DNA from: Natronomonas moolapensis 8.8.11 | GTDB taxonomy: Archaea; Halobacteriota; Halobacteria; Halobacteriales; Haloarculaceae | Length of the DNA: 64,000 nt | Reading direction: 5' to 3' | Assembly: GCF_000591055.1 (NCBI RefSeq) | Contig: NC_020388.1 | Location: forward strand, 2,542,001-2,606,000 | Part shown: positions 27,599 through 35,620 of the stretch, piece after piece | Layout of the letters: each line of letters begins with the position of its first letter | Position numbering within the stretch: the first letter of the stretch is position 1 | Translations under genes and position numbers: made by a program | The notes under the pieces: generated by a model | Database searches by the model: none | Told to the model about the DNA's origin: nothing | Seen by the model: the letters and a program-made list of their open reading frames with translations, nothing else

Positions 27599-29068
27599 AT
27601 GAGCCGTTCGTCACCGCGAGATCGGGCAGTCAACGTCACGGACGGTGCCCTGCTCAAACCGCTCGTCGTCCTCTCGATCCCGATCGTCCTGACGAACGTG
27701 CTTCAGGTCGGCTACAACCTCGCCGACACGTTCTGGGTCGGTCGCCTCGGTCAACCGGCCGTCGCGGCGCTATCGTTTTCGTGGGCTATCGTCTTCCTTG
27801 TTATTGCTCTCTCGCTCGGTTTCTCTGTGGCCGGAACTGTTCTCGTCGCCCAGAACAAGGGCGCGGGACGGGTCGAGCGCGTGGGCCGGGTGGCCGGCCA
27901 GACGATCACGGTCGTGTTGGGTGTCTCACTCGTCTTTTCGGTCGCTGGCTACGCGCTCGCGCCGACGCTTCTGGAACTCCTCGGGGCGGTCTCCGGCTCG
28001 CCCGAGCACCGCCTCGCCGTCGCATACACTCGCACGATGTTCGTCGGCATCCCGTTTATTTTCGGCTTCTTCGTCTTCCAGTCGCTGCTGCAGGGGTGGG
28101 GCGACACGCGGACGCCGCTGTATCTCATGGCCTTCGGCGTCGGGCTGAACGTGTTCATCGACCCGTTCTTCGTCCTCGGCTTCCAGGACAACGCGCTGTT
28201 CGCATGGCTCGGCGCGGAGTCCCTGGAGACGACGCTGTACGCGGCGACTGGGTTCTCGGGGCTCGGCATCCGGGGCGCGGCGCTGGCGACGATCTGCTCG
28301 CGGGGGATCGGCGCCGTCGTCGGCATCTATCTGCTGTTGTCGGGGTCGGTCGGCATCGAACTCGTCCCCTCGGACTTCCGTCCGCGATTCGATACGGTGC
28401 GCGATCTCCTCCGGATCGGCGCGCCGGCCAGCGTCGAGATCTCGACGAGCGCGCTGAGCGTGACGATCCTGACCGCCCTCGTCGCCGTCGCCGGGTCGGA
28501 CGCGGTCGCGGCCTACGGGATCGGATCGCGGGTCACCTCGATCGTCGTGCTGCCGGCGCTCGGGCTCGCTCGGGGGGTCGAAACCGTCGTCGGACAGAAC
28601 CTCGGCGCCGAACAGCCGGATCGAGCGAGACGGGGTGTGATCGCCGCTTCGGGGATCGTCGTCGCGTCGCTTCTGGCGTTCAGCGCCGGCACGTACCTGC
28701 TCGCCGAGCCGATCATCGGGCTCTTCATCTCCGGGACCGGTGCAGTCGCCGTCACGGACACCGGCGGCGAGTACCTCCGGATCGTCGGGTCGACGTACGT
28801 ATTCGTGGGGCTGTTCTACGTCGTCCAGGGCGGGTTCCGCGGCAGCGGCGACACGCGGACCGCGATGGTGTTCGCGTTCTTGGGCTTTATTGTATTCCGA
28901 TCCGCCTTCGCCTACGCCCTCGCGGTCCCCGGCGGCTTCGGCGCGACCGGCGTCTGGTACGGCGAGGCGCTGGCGAACGTCCTGATGGCGCTGGCCGTTG
29001 CTGGTTACTTCTCGCGCGGGCGTTGGGACGGGCGCGTGATCGACGACGACGCCGCGGAATCGGCCTGA
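27599..29068 (+). CDS. MATE family multidrug/metabolite exporter
   Basis: A 489-residue MATE transporter with two homologous six-helix halves. The first half carries the family signature NLADTFWVGRLGQPAVAALS (about residues 41-60), and the second half LGLARGVETVVGQNLGAEQ (about 320-338). MATE proteins export cationic compounds in exchange for Na+ or H+. The start ATG overlaps the preceding TAG (TAGATGAG). Confidence 0.93.
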   Translation: MSRSSPRDRAVNVTDGALLKPLVVLSIPIVLTNVLQVGYNLADTFWVGRLGQPAVAALSFSWAIVFLVIALSLGFSVAGTVLVAQNKGAGRVERVGRVAGQTITVVLGVSLVFSVAGYALAPTLLELLGAVSGSPEHRLAVAYTRTMFVGIPFIFGFFVFQSLLQGWGDTRTPLYLMAFGVGLNVFIDPFFVLGFQDNALFAWLGAESLETTLYAATGFSGLGIRGAALATICSRGIGAVVGIYLLLSGSVGIELVPSDFRPRFDTVRDLLRIGAPASVEISTSALSVTILTALVAVAGSDAVAAYGIGSRVTSIVVLPALGLARGVETVVGQNLGAEQPDRARRGVIAASGIVVASLLAFSAGTYLLAEPIIGLFISGTGAVAVTDTGGEYLRIVGSTYVFVGLFYVVQGGFRGSGDTRTAMVFAFLGFIVFRSAFAYALAVPGGFGATGVWYGEALANVLMALAVAGYFSRGRWDGRVIDDDAAESA

Positions 29069-29295
29069 GTTGCCCCGCGGTACTCGTTGTCTAGTCTCGT
29101 CCCGCTCCGTCCTGCCCGTTTCGCGCGTTTTTGCACTACAATCCGGTGTCGAGTGCCGTCCTCACGCCGCCGTCCCGATTCGGACCTCTTTTTGAAATGC
29201 ATGTTTAGTTTTACAGCGATATACTGTCAGATCCGCGCTCAAATATCTCCAAAATATTTAAGTATCTGCACTACTTACGGTTATTTGAATAACGA

Positions 29296-29475
29296 ATGTC
29301 ATATCGATCACTGACGGCGACGCTCACTCTGTATCGCGGCGGGACACTCACCCTCGAAGAGGCGGCGAGGCAAAGCGACGTCCCGCCGGTCGAGTTGGCC
29401 GCCGAACTCCGTTCCCGCGGCATCCCGGTTCGCGAGGAAGCCCGGGCGGACGTGACAGAACGGACGACCACCTGA
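29296..29475 (+). CDS. Small helix-turn-helix-like protein (59 aa)
   Basis: Reads MSYRSLTATLTLYRGGTLTL, then EEAARQSDVPPVELAAELRS and ends in an acidic/basic tail. The pattern of YRxGxLTLEEAAxxxxVPPxxLxxxLRxxGI is like haloarchaeal DUF7317/UPF0175-type small proteins with one HTH. It follows an AT-rich promoter with ATATTTAAGTATC (about 29256-29268). It is only 31 nt ahead of the zinc-ribbon gene and likely forms a unit with it. Confidence 0.7.
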   Translation: MSYRSLTATLTLYRGGTLTLEEAARQSDVPPVELAAELRSRGIPVREEARADVTERTTT

Positions 29476-29506
29476 TCGCGGCCCTGACGCGTCCTCACCG
29501 AACATA

Positions 29507-29779
29507 ATGGAAGAACACTCACGGGAATCCGAGCGCGACGTACCGTCGAAGCCGACGCTTTTCTGCCCGGACTGTGGGCACCGGAGCCGCAGCGACGGCG
29601 ACTGGCGGGTCGTCAAGTCGTGTCGCGACACCCGTTATCTGTGCCCCGGCTGCGGGGCGGAACTCACTGTCAGACCGGAGTTCCCGTCGCGGTCTGGGAA
29701 CCGCCCCGTCGTGGCCTGGCGGCCCTGGGACGGTCTCCGCGTGTGGTTGCGGTTGTGGCGCAAGACGACGCCGGCCTGA
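29507..29779 (+). CDS. Small zinc-ribbon protein (90 aa)
   Basis: Contains two CxxC pairs, FCPDCGHRS (about residues 19-27) and LCPGCGAEL (about 44-52), forming a zinc ribbon, with a tryptophan-rich basic tail. Similar short zinc-ribbon proteins are widespread in haloarchaea and mostly uncharacterised. It follows the small HTH-like gene and converges on purQ. Confidence 0.72.
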   Translation: MEEHSRESERDVPSKPTLFCPDCGHRSRSDGDWRVVKSCRDTRYLCPGCGAELTVRPEFPSRSGNRPVVAWRPWDGLRVWLRLWRKTTPA

Positions 29780-29824
29780 ACGCCCCCTCCTCGCTGCCCT
29801 TCGCTCCGACCGGAAACGGTACCG

Positions 29825-30499
29825 CTACTCAAACGCCCGGAGGATCTCCTGTCCGTCAGTCGGACCGATGTCGGGGAGGCTGGCCCGCTCGGGGTGGGGC
29901 ATCAACACCGCGACGTGATCGTTCTCGCCGAGGACGCCTGCCACGTTGTGTTTCGAACCGTTCGGGTTGGCCGCGTCTGTGACCTCGCCGTCGGCGTCGC
30001 AGTATCGAAAGAGCACGCGGTCGTCGGCCTCGAGGGTCGCGAGCCGATCGTCGTCTATCTCGAAGCGCCCCTCGCCGTGGGCGATCGGGATCTCGATCAC
30101 GTCGCCCTCGTCGTAGGCGGCGGTCCAGGGCGTCTCGGCGTTCTCGACGCGCAGGTACACCGGCTCACACTGGAACCGGGCGCTTCGGTTCGTGGTGAAC
30201 GCGCCGGGAGTGAGCCCGCTCTCAGAGCCGATCTGTGCGCCGTTGCAGACGCCAAGGACGGGCGTCCCCGAGTCGGCGGCCGCCCGGACGTCATCGAGGA
30301 CGGGAGTGCGCGCCGCCATCGCGCCGGCACGGAGGTAGTCGCCGTAAGAGAAACCGCCGGGGATGACGATCCCGTCGGGGTCCGCCGGGAGGCCGTCGGC
30401 GTGCCAGACGATCTCGCACTCGATGCCGAGGTGTTCGAGCGCGCGGACGGCGTCGCGGTCGCAGTTCGAGCCGCCGAAGCGGATGACTGCCACGCTCAC
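29825..30499 (-). CDS. purQ: Phosphoribosylformylglycinamidine synthase, glutaminase subunit
   Basis: A 224-residue class I glutamine amidotransferase. The nucleophile is in VLGVCNGAQIG (about residue 86), and the His/Glu partners in LMPHPERASLPD near the C-terminus. PurQ hydrolyses glutamine and passes ammonia to PurL with the help of PurS in the fourth step of purine synthesis. The GTG at 30499 begins SVAVIRFGGSNCDRDA, the conserved N-terminus. Its 5' flank has been duplicated (30544-30576), creating a coupled upstream ORF. Confidence 0.96.
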   Translation of the reverse strand: MSVAVIRFGGSNCDRDAVRALEHLGIECEIVWHADGLPADPDGIVIPGGFSYGDYLRAGAMAARTPVLDDVRAAADSGTPVLGVCNGAQIGSESGLTPGAFTTNRSARFQCEPVYLRVENAETPWTAAYDEGDVIEIPIAHGEGRFEIDDDRLATLEADDRVLFRYCDADGEVTDAANPNGSKHNVAGVLGENDHVAVLMPHPERASLPDIGPTDGQEILRAFE

Positions 30500-30576
30500 A
30501 GCGATCCCTCCGTGGACGAGTTGGGGGTGGCAGTCATCGTGGATGCCACGCTCACAGCGATCCCTCCGTGGACGAG
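30488..30576. repeat. 33-bp direct repeat at the purQ start
   Basis: The 33 bases at 30488-30520, which include the purQ start codon and its upstream sequence, recur exactly at 30544-30576, offset by 56 bp. The intervening 23 bases include a small inverted copy of the purQ start (GGTGGCAGTCATC). It is a recent duplication, since the copies are identical. Confidence 0.92.
30496..30555 (-). CDS. 19-aa upstream ORF generated by duplication, overlapping purQ
   Basis: The duplicated copy carries the same GTG with the same upstream context (GAGGGATCGCT). Read from 30555 it encodes 19 codons (SVASTMTATP..) and stops at TGA 30498-30496, which overlaps the true purQ start as GTGA. Because the offset is 56 bp it is out of frame with purQ. 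It could be translated and couple purQ to purS; the peptide itself is unlikely to matter. Confidence 0.45.
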   Translation of the reverse strand: MSVASTMTATPNSSTEGSL

Positions 30577-30611
30577 CGCGGTGCGACGGTTGTGCGGTCG
30601 ATCGCGCGCAT

Positions 30612-30863
30612 CTACGCCTCCGCGACCTCGACGTCGTAGTCGTGGATGGTCGGGTTCGCCAACAGCCGCTCGGCCATTTCCGTGGCGCGGGCCTCGGCGT
30701 CATCGGCGTCGGCAGCGTCCACGTCGACCTCGAAGCGGTCGGCGGACCGGAGATCCTCGAGTTCGAACCCGAGCCGTTCGAGCGCCTGCTGGGTCGTCTC
30801 GGCCTCGGGATCGAGGACGCCCCGCTTCAGCCGAACGGTGACGGTCGCGGTGTAGGCGGTCAT
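30612..30863 (-). CDS. purS: Phosphoribosylformylglycinamidine synthase subunit PurS
   Basis: An 83-residue PurS: MTAYTATVTVRLKRGVLDPE, then ETTQQALERLGFE and AERLLANPTIHDYDVEV are family patterns. PurS dimers bridge PurL and PurQ. It lies upstream of purQ on the same strand with the duplicated segment between them. Confidence 0.95.
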   Translation of the reverse strand: MTAYTATVTVRLKRGVLDPEAETTQQALERLGFELEDLRSADRFEVDVDAADADDAEARATEMAERLLANPTIHDYDVEVAEA

Positions 30864-30969
30864 ACGTAAGCGGGCGTGTTCGTGCGTCAAAACGGTTGTG
30901 GGTTCGGATGAGTATCCACGTTCGTGGGTGCCGATCGGTAACGGGATCGTACGCGCCGCTCGGCCGGCC

Positions 30970-31896
30970 TCACTCCGAGAGCGCCTCGATCGAAGCCCCG
31001 TGGGCGCGCCAGAAAGCGTCGGTCGCGACGGTCGACTCGACGACGAGCAGCCGTCCGTGTCTCGAAACGGCGTCGACGTCGAGTCGACCGTCGCCGGCGA
31101 CGCCCCGCGCGAGCTTTGAGGCCTCCCCGGCCGACAGCGATGACGGGTCGACGACCGCGCCGTACCGGAGTCGGCTCTTAGCTCGTCCCACTTCCACGGC
31201 CACGCCGACCGCCTCGACCGCACCGAGGAGGAGATCGAGACCGTCGACCGAGCTATCCGCCCGCGACCGGAGCCGCGAGCGTGTCCCGTCCCCGAGCGTG
31301 GCGTAAGCGACGGCGTCGCCCGAGAGCGCGGCCGGCGCGACCCGATCCGCCTCGGCGTTCCCGGCGGCGCGTCGAGCGCCCGAGGCGGCGTGATCGACCG
31401 CCGCGGCGTCGTCCTGCCCATAACCGACCGCGAGCGTCGAATCGGCCACGCCGATCGCGTAGCCCGGTTCCGGGACGGCACCGCACTCGAAGCCGTCCCA
31501 CGCTTCGACGCCGTCGAAGGCTTCCCGGGCCGGCGACAGCGCCCGTCTGACCTCGGCGTCGATCGACCCCTCGGCGACCGCACAGCCGCCAGCGACCCGG
31601 CTCCCTTCGATCCCGACGCTCGCCGAGACCGGACCGAACGCGTCCGGATCGACGGACGGATACCGGTCTCCGGTGCCGGGCCGGATCGATCCGACGCCGG
31701 CGGGCAGTCCGATGGTCTCCGGAAGCGAGGGGTCGACGCGTGCGGTCAGCGTCGTTCCCGCCCCGGCGGTCCGTCCAGTCGCGTGGAACGGCGTCGGTTC
31801 CGGGGGCGCGGCTGTCGCGGTGGCGGCGGACACCCCGAGAGCGCTCCCGACGACGAGCGCCGAGATGCCGCGGACAAGCCCGCGTCGACGGATCAT
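30970..31896 (-). CDS. Hypothetical secreted haloarchaeal protein
   Basis: A 308-residue protein whose first 30 residues (MIRRRGLVRGISALVVGSAL..) form a signal peptide with an arginine-rich start and a hydrophobic core ending ATATAAP. The mature part is Ala/Gly/Asp-rich with no recognisable domain. I chose the ATG at 31896; the open frame upstream has no signal and is probably noncoding. Role unknown; it may sit at the cell surface. Confidence 0.65.
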   Translation of the reverse strand: MIRRRGLVRGISALVVGSALGVSAATATAAPPEPTPFHATGRTAGAGTTLTARVDPSLPETIGLPAGVGSIRPGTGDRYPSVDPDAFGPVSASVGIEGSRVAGGCAVAEGSIDAEVRRALSPAREAFDGVEAWDGFECGAVPEPGYAIGVADSTLAVGYGQDDAAAVDHAASGARRAAGNAEADRVAPAALSGDAVAYATLGDGTRSRLRSRADSSVDGLDLLLGAVEAVGVAVEVGRAKSRLRYGAVVDPSSLSAGEASKLARGVAGDGRLDVDAVSRHGRLLVVESTVATDAFWRAHGASIEALSE

Positions 31897-32117
31897 CGGT
31901 GTGGCCCCTGGGACTGCGGGAATCTCGTTCCGGACGCTGACGCGGCGGAGGTGTCCGGAGGCGATGCGACGACGGCGGAGTACGATCGGCTCGCGGGGTG
32001 GAGGGCTGATCGCACGCGGGCAACCAATCGTGCCATACGCTGTGATCCGGTGGTGGGCGCTCGGAGATAAATACCTGTCCACGGGCACCGCCGCTGGCCG
32101 GTGTTCCGATCGGACAG

Positions 32118-33218
32118 TCATTCGGTATCTGGTCGATGCCGCTCCATCAGAGCCTCGAGTTCCCCCCAGGCAACCGGCGGCTCTATCGTCTCGACTGCCC
32201 GCTCGAGCGCCCGCAGGCGGTCGCCGAACCGGTCCTGCCAGGCGGGGTCGGCGAGGGCTGCGAGTCGGTCCCCGACGGCGTCGTGACGCGATGCCAGCCC
32301 CTCGAGCCGCGGCTCGATGTCCGGCGGCCGCTCGGCGTCCTCGCGGTCGGCCCACGCCCGCAGCGTCCTCAGTTCCGCCCGCAGGTCCGACAGCAACGGA
32401 CCGGTGACGCGGTGTCGGATCGACGCCCTCGCCCACTCGACCGCCGGCTCGTCTGTGCCCGTCCCGTCGGCCGCGAGCGCGTCGACGGTCCCCTCGAGCT
32501 CGTCCAGCGACGCCGCGAGCGCGGCGGCGTCGGCGACGAGTTCCTCGCCCCGGCGGCCCGGGTCGTCGAGCCACGCGCCGAGGTCGTCGAGGTCGAACTG
32601 GAACCCGTCGGCAGCGCGCCCGAGTTCCTCGGCCGTGGCCACGGTCTGCTGTATCTCCAGGCCGAGCGCGTAGAGGTTGGCATCCGCCCTGTGCTCGACG
32701 ATTCGCTCTACGCGCTCGTCGAGGGTGGCCACCTGTTCCCGCATACGATCGAGCCGAGCGTCGAAGCCCTCGAGCCGCGCCGCGACGATGTCCAACTCCG
32801 AGACGGGGGCGGCCATGGTGCGGACGTCAGCCAGTTTCGTGGCGGCCAGCTCCGTGCGCTTCTCCGCCGCCGCCGCCGCTTTCGAGGCGCGCCCGACGGC
32901 GGCGGCCGATCGTCTGACGACGCCGTCCTCGGCGACGACAGCGAGCGTCTCGCGTACAGCGTCCGAATCCGTCGGATCCTCGACGACGGCGCTGACCGCC
33001 GCCTCCAGGGGCAGCCCGTCGAGACCTCCCTCACCTCGGGGGTCGCCGCGCTCCTCGCTCGGCGTCTCCGAGGGCGCCCCTCGCTCGCCCTCGCGACCAC
33101 CACCGGGTTCGTTTCCGCTCATATGGATCCCTTTCGCGTGCTGCTCCCTTATTGTATGGATCCCTTTCGCGTGCTGCTCCCTTATTGTATGGATCCCTTT
33201 CGCGTGCTGCTCCCTCAT
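32118..33218 (-). CDS. Coiled-coil 'halo transducer'-like protein with N-terminal repeat
   Basis: An acidic, largely helical protein. From about residue 80 it has heptad-like stretches (ELDIVAARLEGFDARLDRMRE, TLDERVERIVEHRAD) as in haloarchaeal proteins annotated halo transducer protein, but no receptor membrane segments or MCP signalling tip. The ATG at 33218 yields an N-terminus of three 11-residue repeats (REQHAKGIHT) and a second ATG at 33122 would omit them (334 aa). A minus-strand TATA box at 33275-33286 puts the transcript start upstream of 33218, so the repeated start is usable. Confidence 0.65.
   Translation of the reverse strand: MREQHAKGIHTIREQHAKGIHTIREQHAKGIHMSGNEPGGGREGERGAPSETPSEERGDPRGEGGLDGLPLEAAVSAVVEDPTDSDAVRETLAVVAEDGVVRRSAAAVGRASKAAAAAEKRTELAATKLADVRTMAAPVSELDIVAARLEGFDARLDRMREQVATLDERVERIVEHRADANLYALGLEIQQTVATAEELGRAADGFQFDLDDLGAWLDDPGRRGEELVADAAALAASLDELEGTVDALAADGTGTDEPAVEWARASIRHRVTGPLLSDLRAELRTLRAWADREDAERPPDIEPRLEGLASRHDAVGDRLAALADPAWQDRFGDRLRALERAVETIEPPVAWGELEALMERHRPDTE
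33123..33218 (-). repeat. 33-bp tandem repeat, three in-frame copies
   Basis: Three copies of a 33-bp unit (plus strand TATGGATCCCTTTCGCGTGC...) at about 33123-33152, 33153-33185 and 33186-33218. The unit length is 11 codons, so the frame is preserved and encodes REQHAKGIHT/I repeats. Copies are nearly identical. Confidence 0.9.
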
Positions 33219-33274
33219 CGATTCGATCGCTCGCGCGGACGCCGACGACCCGACGCCGCCTCGAGGGCGCGTGC

Positions 33275-33288
33275 CATTTATATACGCC
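33275..33288. promoter_or_regulatory. Bidirectional TATA element
   Basis: CCATTTATATACGC reads as a TATA box on both strands. On the plus strand it is about 25-30 nt before the GGR-type ATG at 33311, predicting a leaderless transcript; on the minus strand it precedes the coiled-coil gene by about 60 nt. Confidence 0.5.
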
Positions 33289-33310
33289 TCCGGCCCTCTT
33301 ATAACTACGA

Positions 33311-34516
33311 ATGCCATCAACTGCGAAAGATGTCGCCGTTCTCGGCGGGTCCGTCTCGGGGCTGGCGGCGGCGGACGCACTCGACGAGGTGGACTCCGTC
33401 GGGGAGGTCCGCGTCTTCGAGCGCCAGCAGTACGACGACAGGCGGGTCGATTGCGGGGAAGCGATCAACGACGCGACTCTCGTCCCGCTGGAGAAGACAC
33501 CCGAGAACGGGTTCGTGAACGACGTCGAGGGGTTTCAACTCCGCGTGTACGGCGGGACCGATCGACACCCGCGCTCGGCCCCGATCGGCGTCTCCAGGCT
33601 CGGATGTGAGCCGGGGTACATCTGCGAACGCGACACGGTCGAGCGGCGCTGGGCCGAGACCCTCTCGGAGCGGGGCGTCGTCTTCGAGACCGGACGGTCG
33701 GTTACCCCTGGAATGTATCGCGATCTCGTCGACGAGTACGACTACGTGGTCGACGCGACCGGACAGCCAGCGTTAACGCAGAAGGTCCGCGACACGGTCC
33801 CGTCGTACACCGGAGACATGGTTGCGTTGAACGCCACCGTCGAGGGCGACTTCGGGAGATACGTCGACCGCCCGCGCATCTTCTTCGAGGGGTACGTCGG
33901 CTACGCGTGGTCGTTCCCCAAGTCCGAACGGCGCGCAAACGTCGGAATTGGATGGGCGGGCGATCGCCGGCCCGACGACTACATGCAGGCGCTGGCGGCG
34001 GCCGCCGAACGGAACGGGTTCCCGGTCCCCGATCGCGGGGACGTCAACATCTACACGATCCCGCGGGGTCCGAGCCTCGATCCGCGGGCGACGTACGTCC
34101 CGGCGGACGGCGTCTTCTTGGTCGGCGACGCGGCCGGAATCGCGAACCGATATCAGGGCGAAGGGATCTGTCAGGGTATCCGGTCGTCGTACCTCCTCGC
34201 GGACGCCCTCGCCGACGGTCGTCCCGAAGCCTACCCCGATCGGCTGTACGAGTCGATGAAAGCCGAGTACCGACTCGCACACCTGATGCGGGGCGCATGG
34301 GTCGAACACGAGGACCCGGAACTGCTTGCGGCCGTCGCCGAGGCGCTGGACGGGTTGAGTATCGACGACATCACCCGACGCCCTCGTCGGGTGATCCGAC
34401 GGGTGTTGAACTCCCCCCGGGTCGCTGCCCGACTCGTCGCCGACGGCGGGATGCTCGGGCGCCTTGTCGACGCGTACACCGATTCGTGGGAGTACGACAC
34501 CGGGACGTCGGCCTAA
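33311..34516 (+). CDS. Geranylgeranyl-reductase-family FAD-dependent oxidoreductase
   Basis: A 401-residue flavoprotein. The N-terminal motif VAVLGGSVSGLAAADAL (about 8-24) is the FAD site, and the second FAD motif is DGVFLVGDAAGIANRYQGEG (about 264-283). The G[YF].W.FP..-type motif YVGYAWSFPKSERRANVGIG is typical of geranylgeranyl reductases, which saturate isoprenoid chains of archaeal lipids or quinones. The exact substrate is unknown; haloarchaea have several paralogues. Confidence 0.82.
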   Translation: MPSTAKDVAVLGGSVSGLAAADALDEVDSVGEVRVFERQQYDDRRVDCGEAINDATLVPLEKTPENGFVNDVEGFQLRVYGGTDRHPRSAPIGVSRLGCEPGYICERDTVERRWAETLSERGVVFETGRSVTPGMYRDLVDEYDYVVDATGQPALTQKVRDTVPSYTGDMVALNATVEGDFGRYVDRPRIFFEGYVGYAWSFPKSERRANVGIGWAGDRRPDDYMQALAAAAERNGFPVPDRGDVNIYTIPRGPSLDPRATYVPADGVFLVGDAAGIANRYQGEGICQGIRSSYLLADALADGRPEAYPDRLYESMKAEYRLAHLMRGAWVEHEDPELLAAVAEALDGLSIDDITRRPRRVIRRVLNSPRVAARLVADGGMLGRLVDAYTDSWEYDTGTSA

Positions 34517-34743
34517 TCGGCCGGCGTGCTTGCCGGTGCCGGGCCGGCGTCCGGAGGCGCCGGAGCGCCGATTTTACCCACGCCGGACCTCTTCGGACGC
34601 CCAGCGGGGTAGTGTTCAGATACGCTGATTCCATGCGAAGGCGAACGATCAAAGCCACTCGTCGTCGGTGTCTGCGTCGGCGTTATTAAAACAGTGTGAG
34701 AAGCTGGTAGTTCGTTTTTATTTATCCACAGACACGTTCGACG

Positions 34744-35040
34744 CTATTTCCGATTTCCGTGGTTGTTATACTTGAAATCGAGACCGTGTCGCTGACAGGC
34801 GTTTTTCAACGAGTGCGGGCCGTCGATGAGAAACACGGCGTCTTCTACGTCGTGTTTCTCATGGATCTCGGTGAAGAACGCGTGAGCAACTACGCTGTCG
34901 GTGGTTAGCTCAAGCGTTGTGTAACGCAATTCGTTTGCTTTGGGATCGACAGCAGCGTACAGCCAATACTGCTCATTATTGCGTCGGATCACGGTTTCAC
35001 CGACCGCAACGAGATCCGGGTTCTGAAAAAGCGCACCGCC
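34744..35040 (-). pseudogene. IS6-family transposase fragment
   Basis: The minus strand reads LFQNPDLVAVGETVIRRNNE, QYWLYAAVDPKANEL, REKHDVEDAVFLVDG-like HEKHDVEDAVFLIDGPHSL and HGLDFKYNNHGNR, then a stop. This is the middle of a haloarchaeal IS6-family DDE transposase. The N-terminal HTH is missing, the first catalytic Asp is replaced (VGET for VDET), and the region with the catalytic Glu is cut off. It is inactive and abuts the IS200/IS605 element. Confidence 0.82.
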
Positions 35041-35226
35041 TCACTCTTCATCCGTATTTGAACGCCGCCTCCGATCTCTACTATCTTTTTTCAAGGCGAG
35101 AATCCCGCCCTTCAGGGCGGGCGTGAAGCCGACAACTGCCTCACGTTCCACCGTCGGTTGCAGGCCGAATACCCCACGATGGCAAAACGTTATTAGAATT
35201 GGGTATGTAAAAATCAGTACGGCCAA

Positions 35227-35616
35227 ATGAAGTATAACCTCGAAACCGGGTCGCACACAGTCTACGCGCTCCAATATCACTTTGTAACCGTCACAAAGTA
35301 CCGCGCGGACATCCTCACCGACGAGATAGCCGAACGCATCGGTGAAATTGCCAGCGACATCACCGAGGATTTCGGCGTGAGCATCCAGAACGTCAACGGC
35401 GGTTCCGACCACGTTCACATCCTGTTCACGGCGAAGCCTACGACCAACCTCACCAAGTTCATCAACTCCCTCAAGGGCGTCACGTCCCGCAAAATCCGTG
35501 ACGAGAACCCCGAGGTTCGGCAGGCGGTCGACAGCGCGTTCTGGCAACCGGGGTACTTCCTCGCCACCACCGGACAGGTGAGCATCGACGTGCTGATGGA
35601 GTACGTGGAGGAGTAG
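35227..35616 (+). CDS. tnpA: IS200/IS605 transposase TnpA (Y1 HUH)
   Basis: A 129-residue Y1 transposase. It has the HUH metal site in GGSDHVHILF (about residues 59-68) and the nucleophile tyrosine in QPGYFLATTG (about 102-111), and the usual start TVYALQYHFVTVTKYR. It works as a dimer that cuts and joins single-stranded element ends. It is intact and 4 nt before tnpB. Confidence 0.95.
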   Translation: MKYNLETGSHTVYALQYHFVTVTKYRADILTDEIAERIGEIASDITEDFGVSIQNVNGGSDHVHILFTAKPTTNLTKFINSLKGVTSRKIRDENPEVRQAVDSAFWQPGYFLATTGQVSIDVLMEYVEE

Positions 35617-35620
35617 TAGC

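Noticed and set aside
30900-31306. Plus-strand frames antisense to the secreted protein
   Set aside because: Shadow frames with high Arg/Ser; no start context or homology.
34600-34700. Terminal inverted repeat of the IS6 fragment near GTGTTCAGATACGC
   Set aside because: The partner end is not found and the other side is truncated, so it cannot be confirmed.
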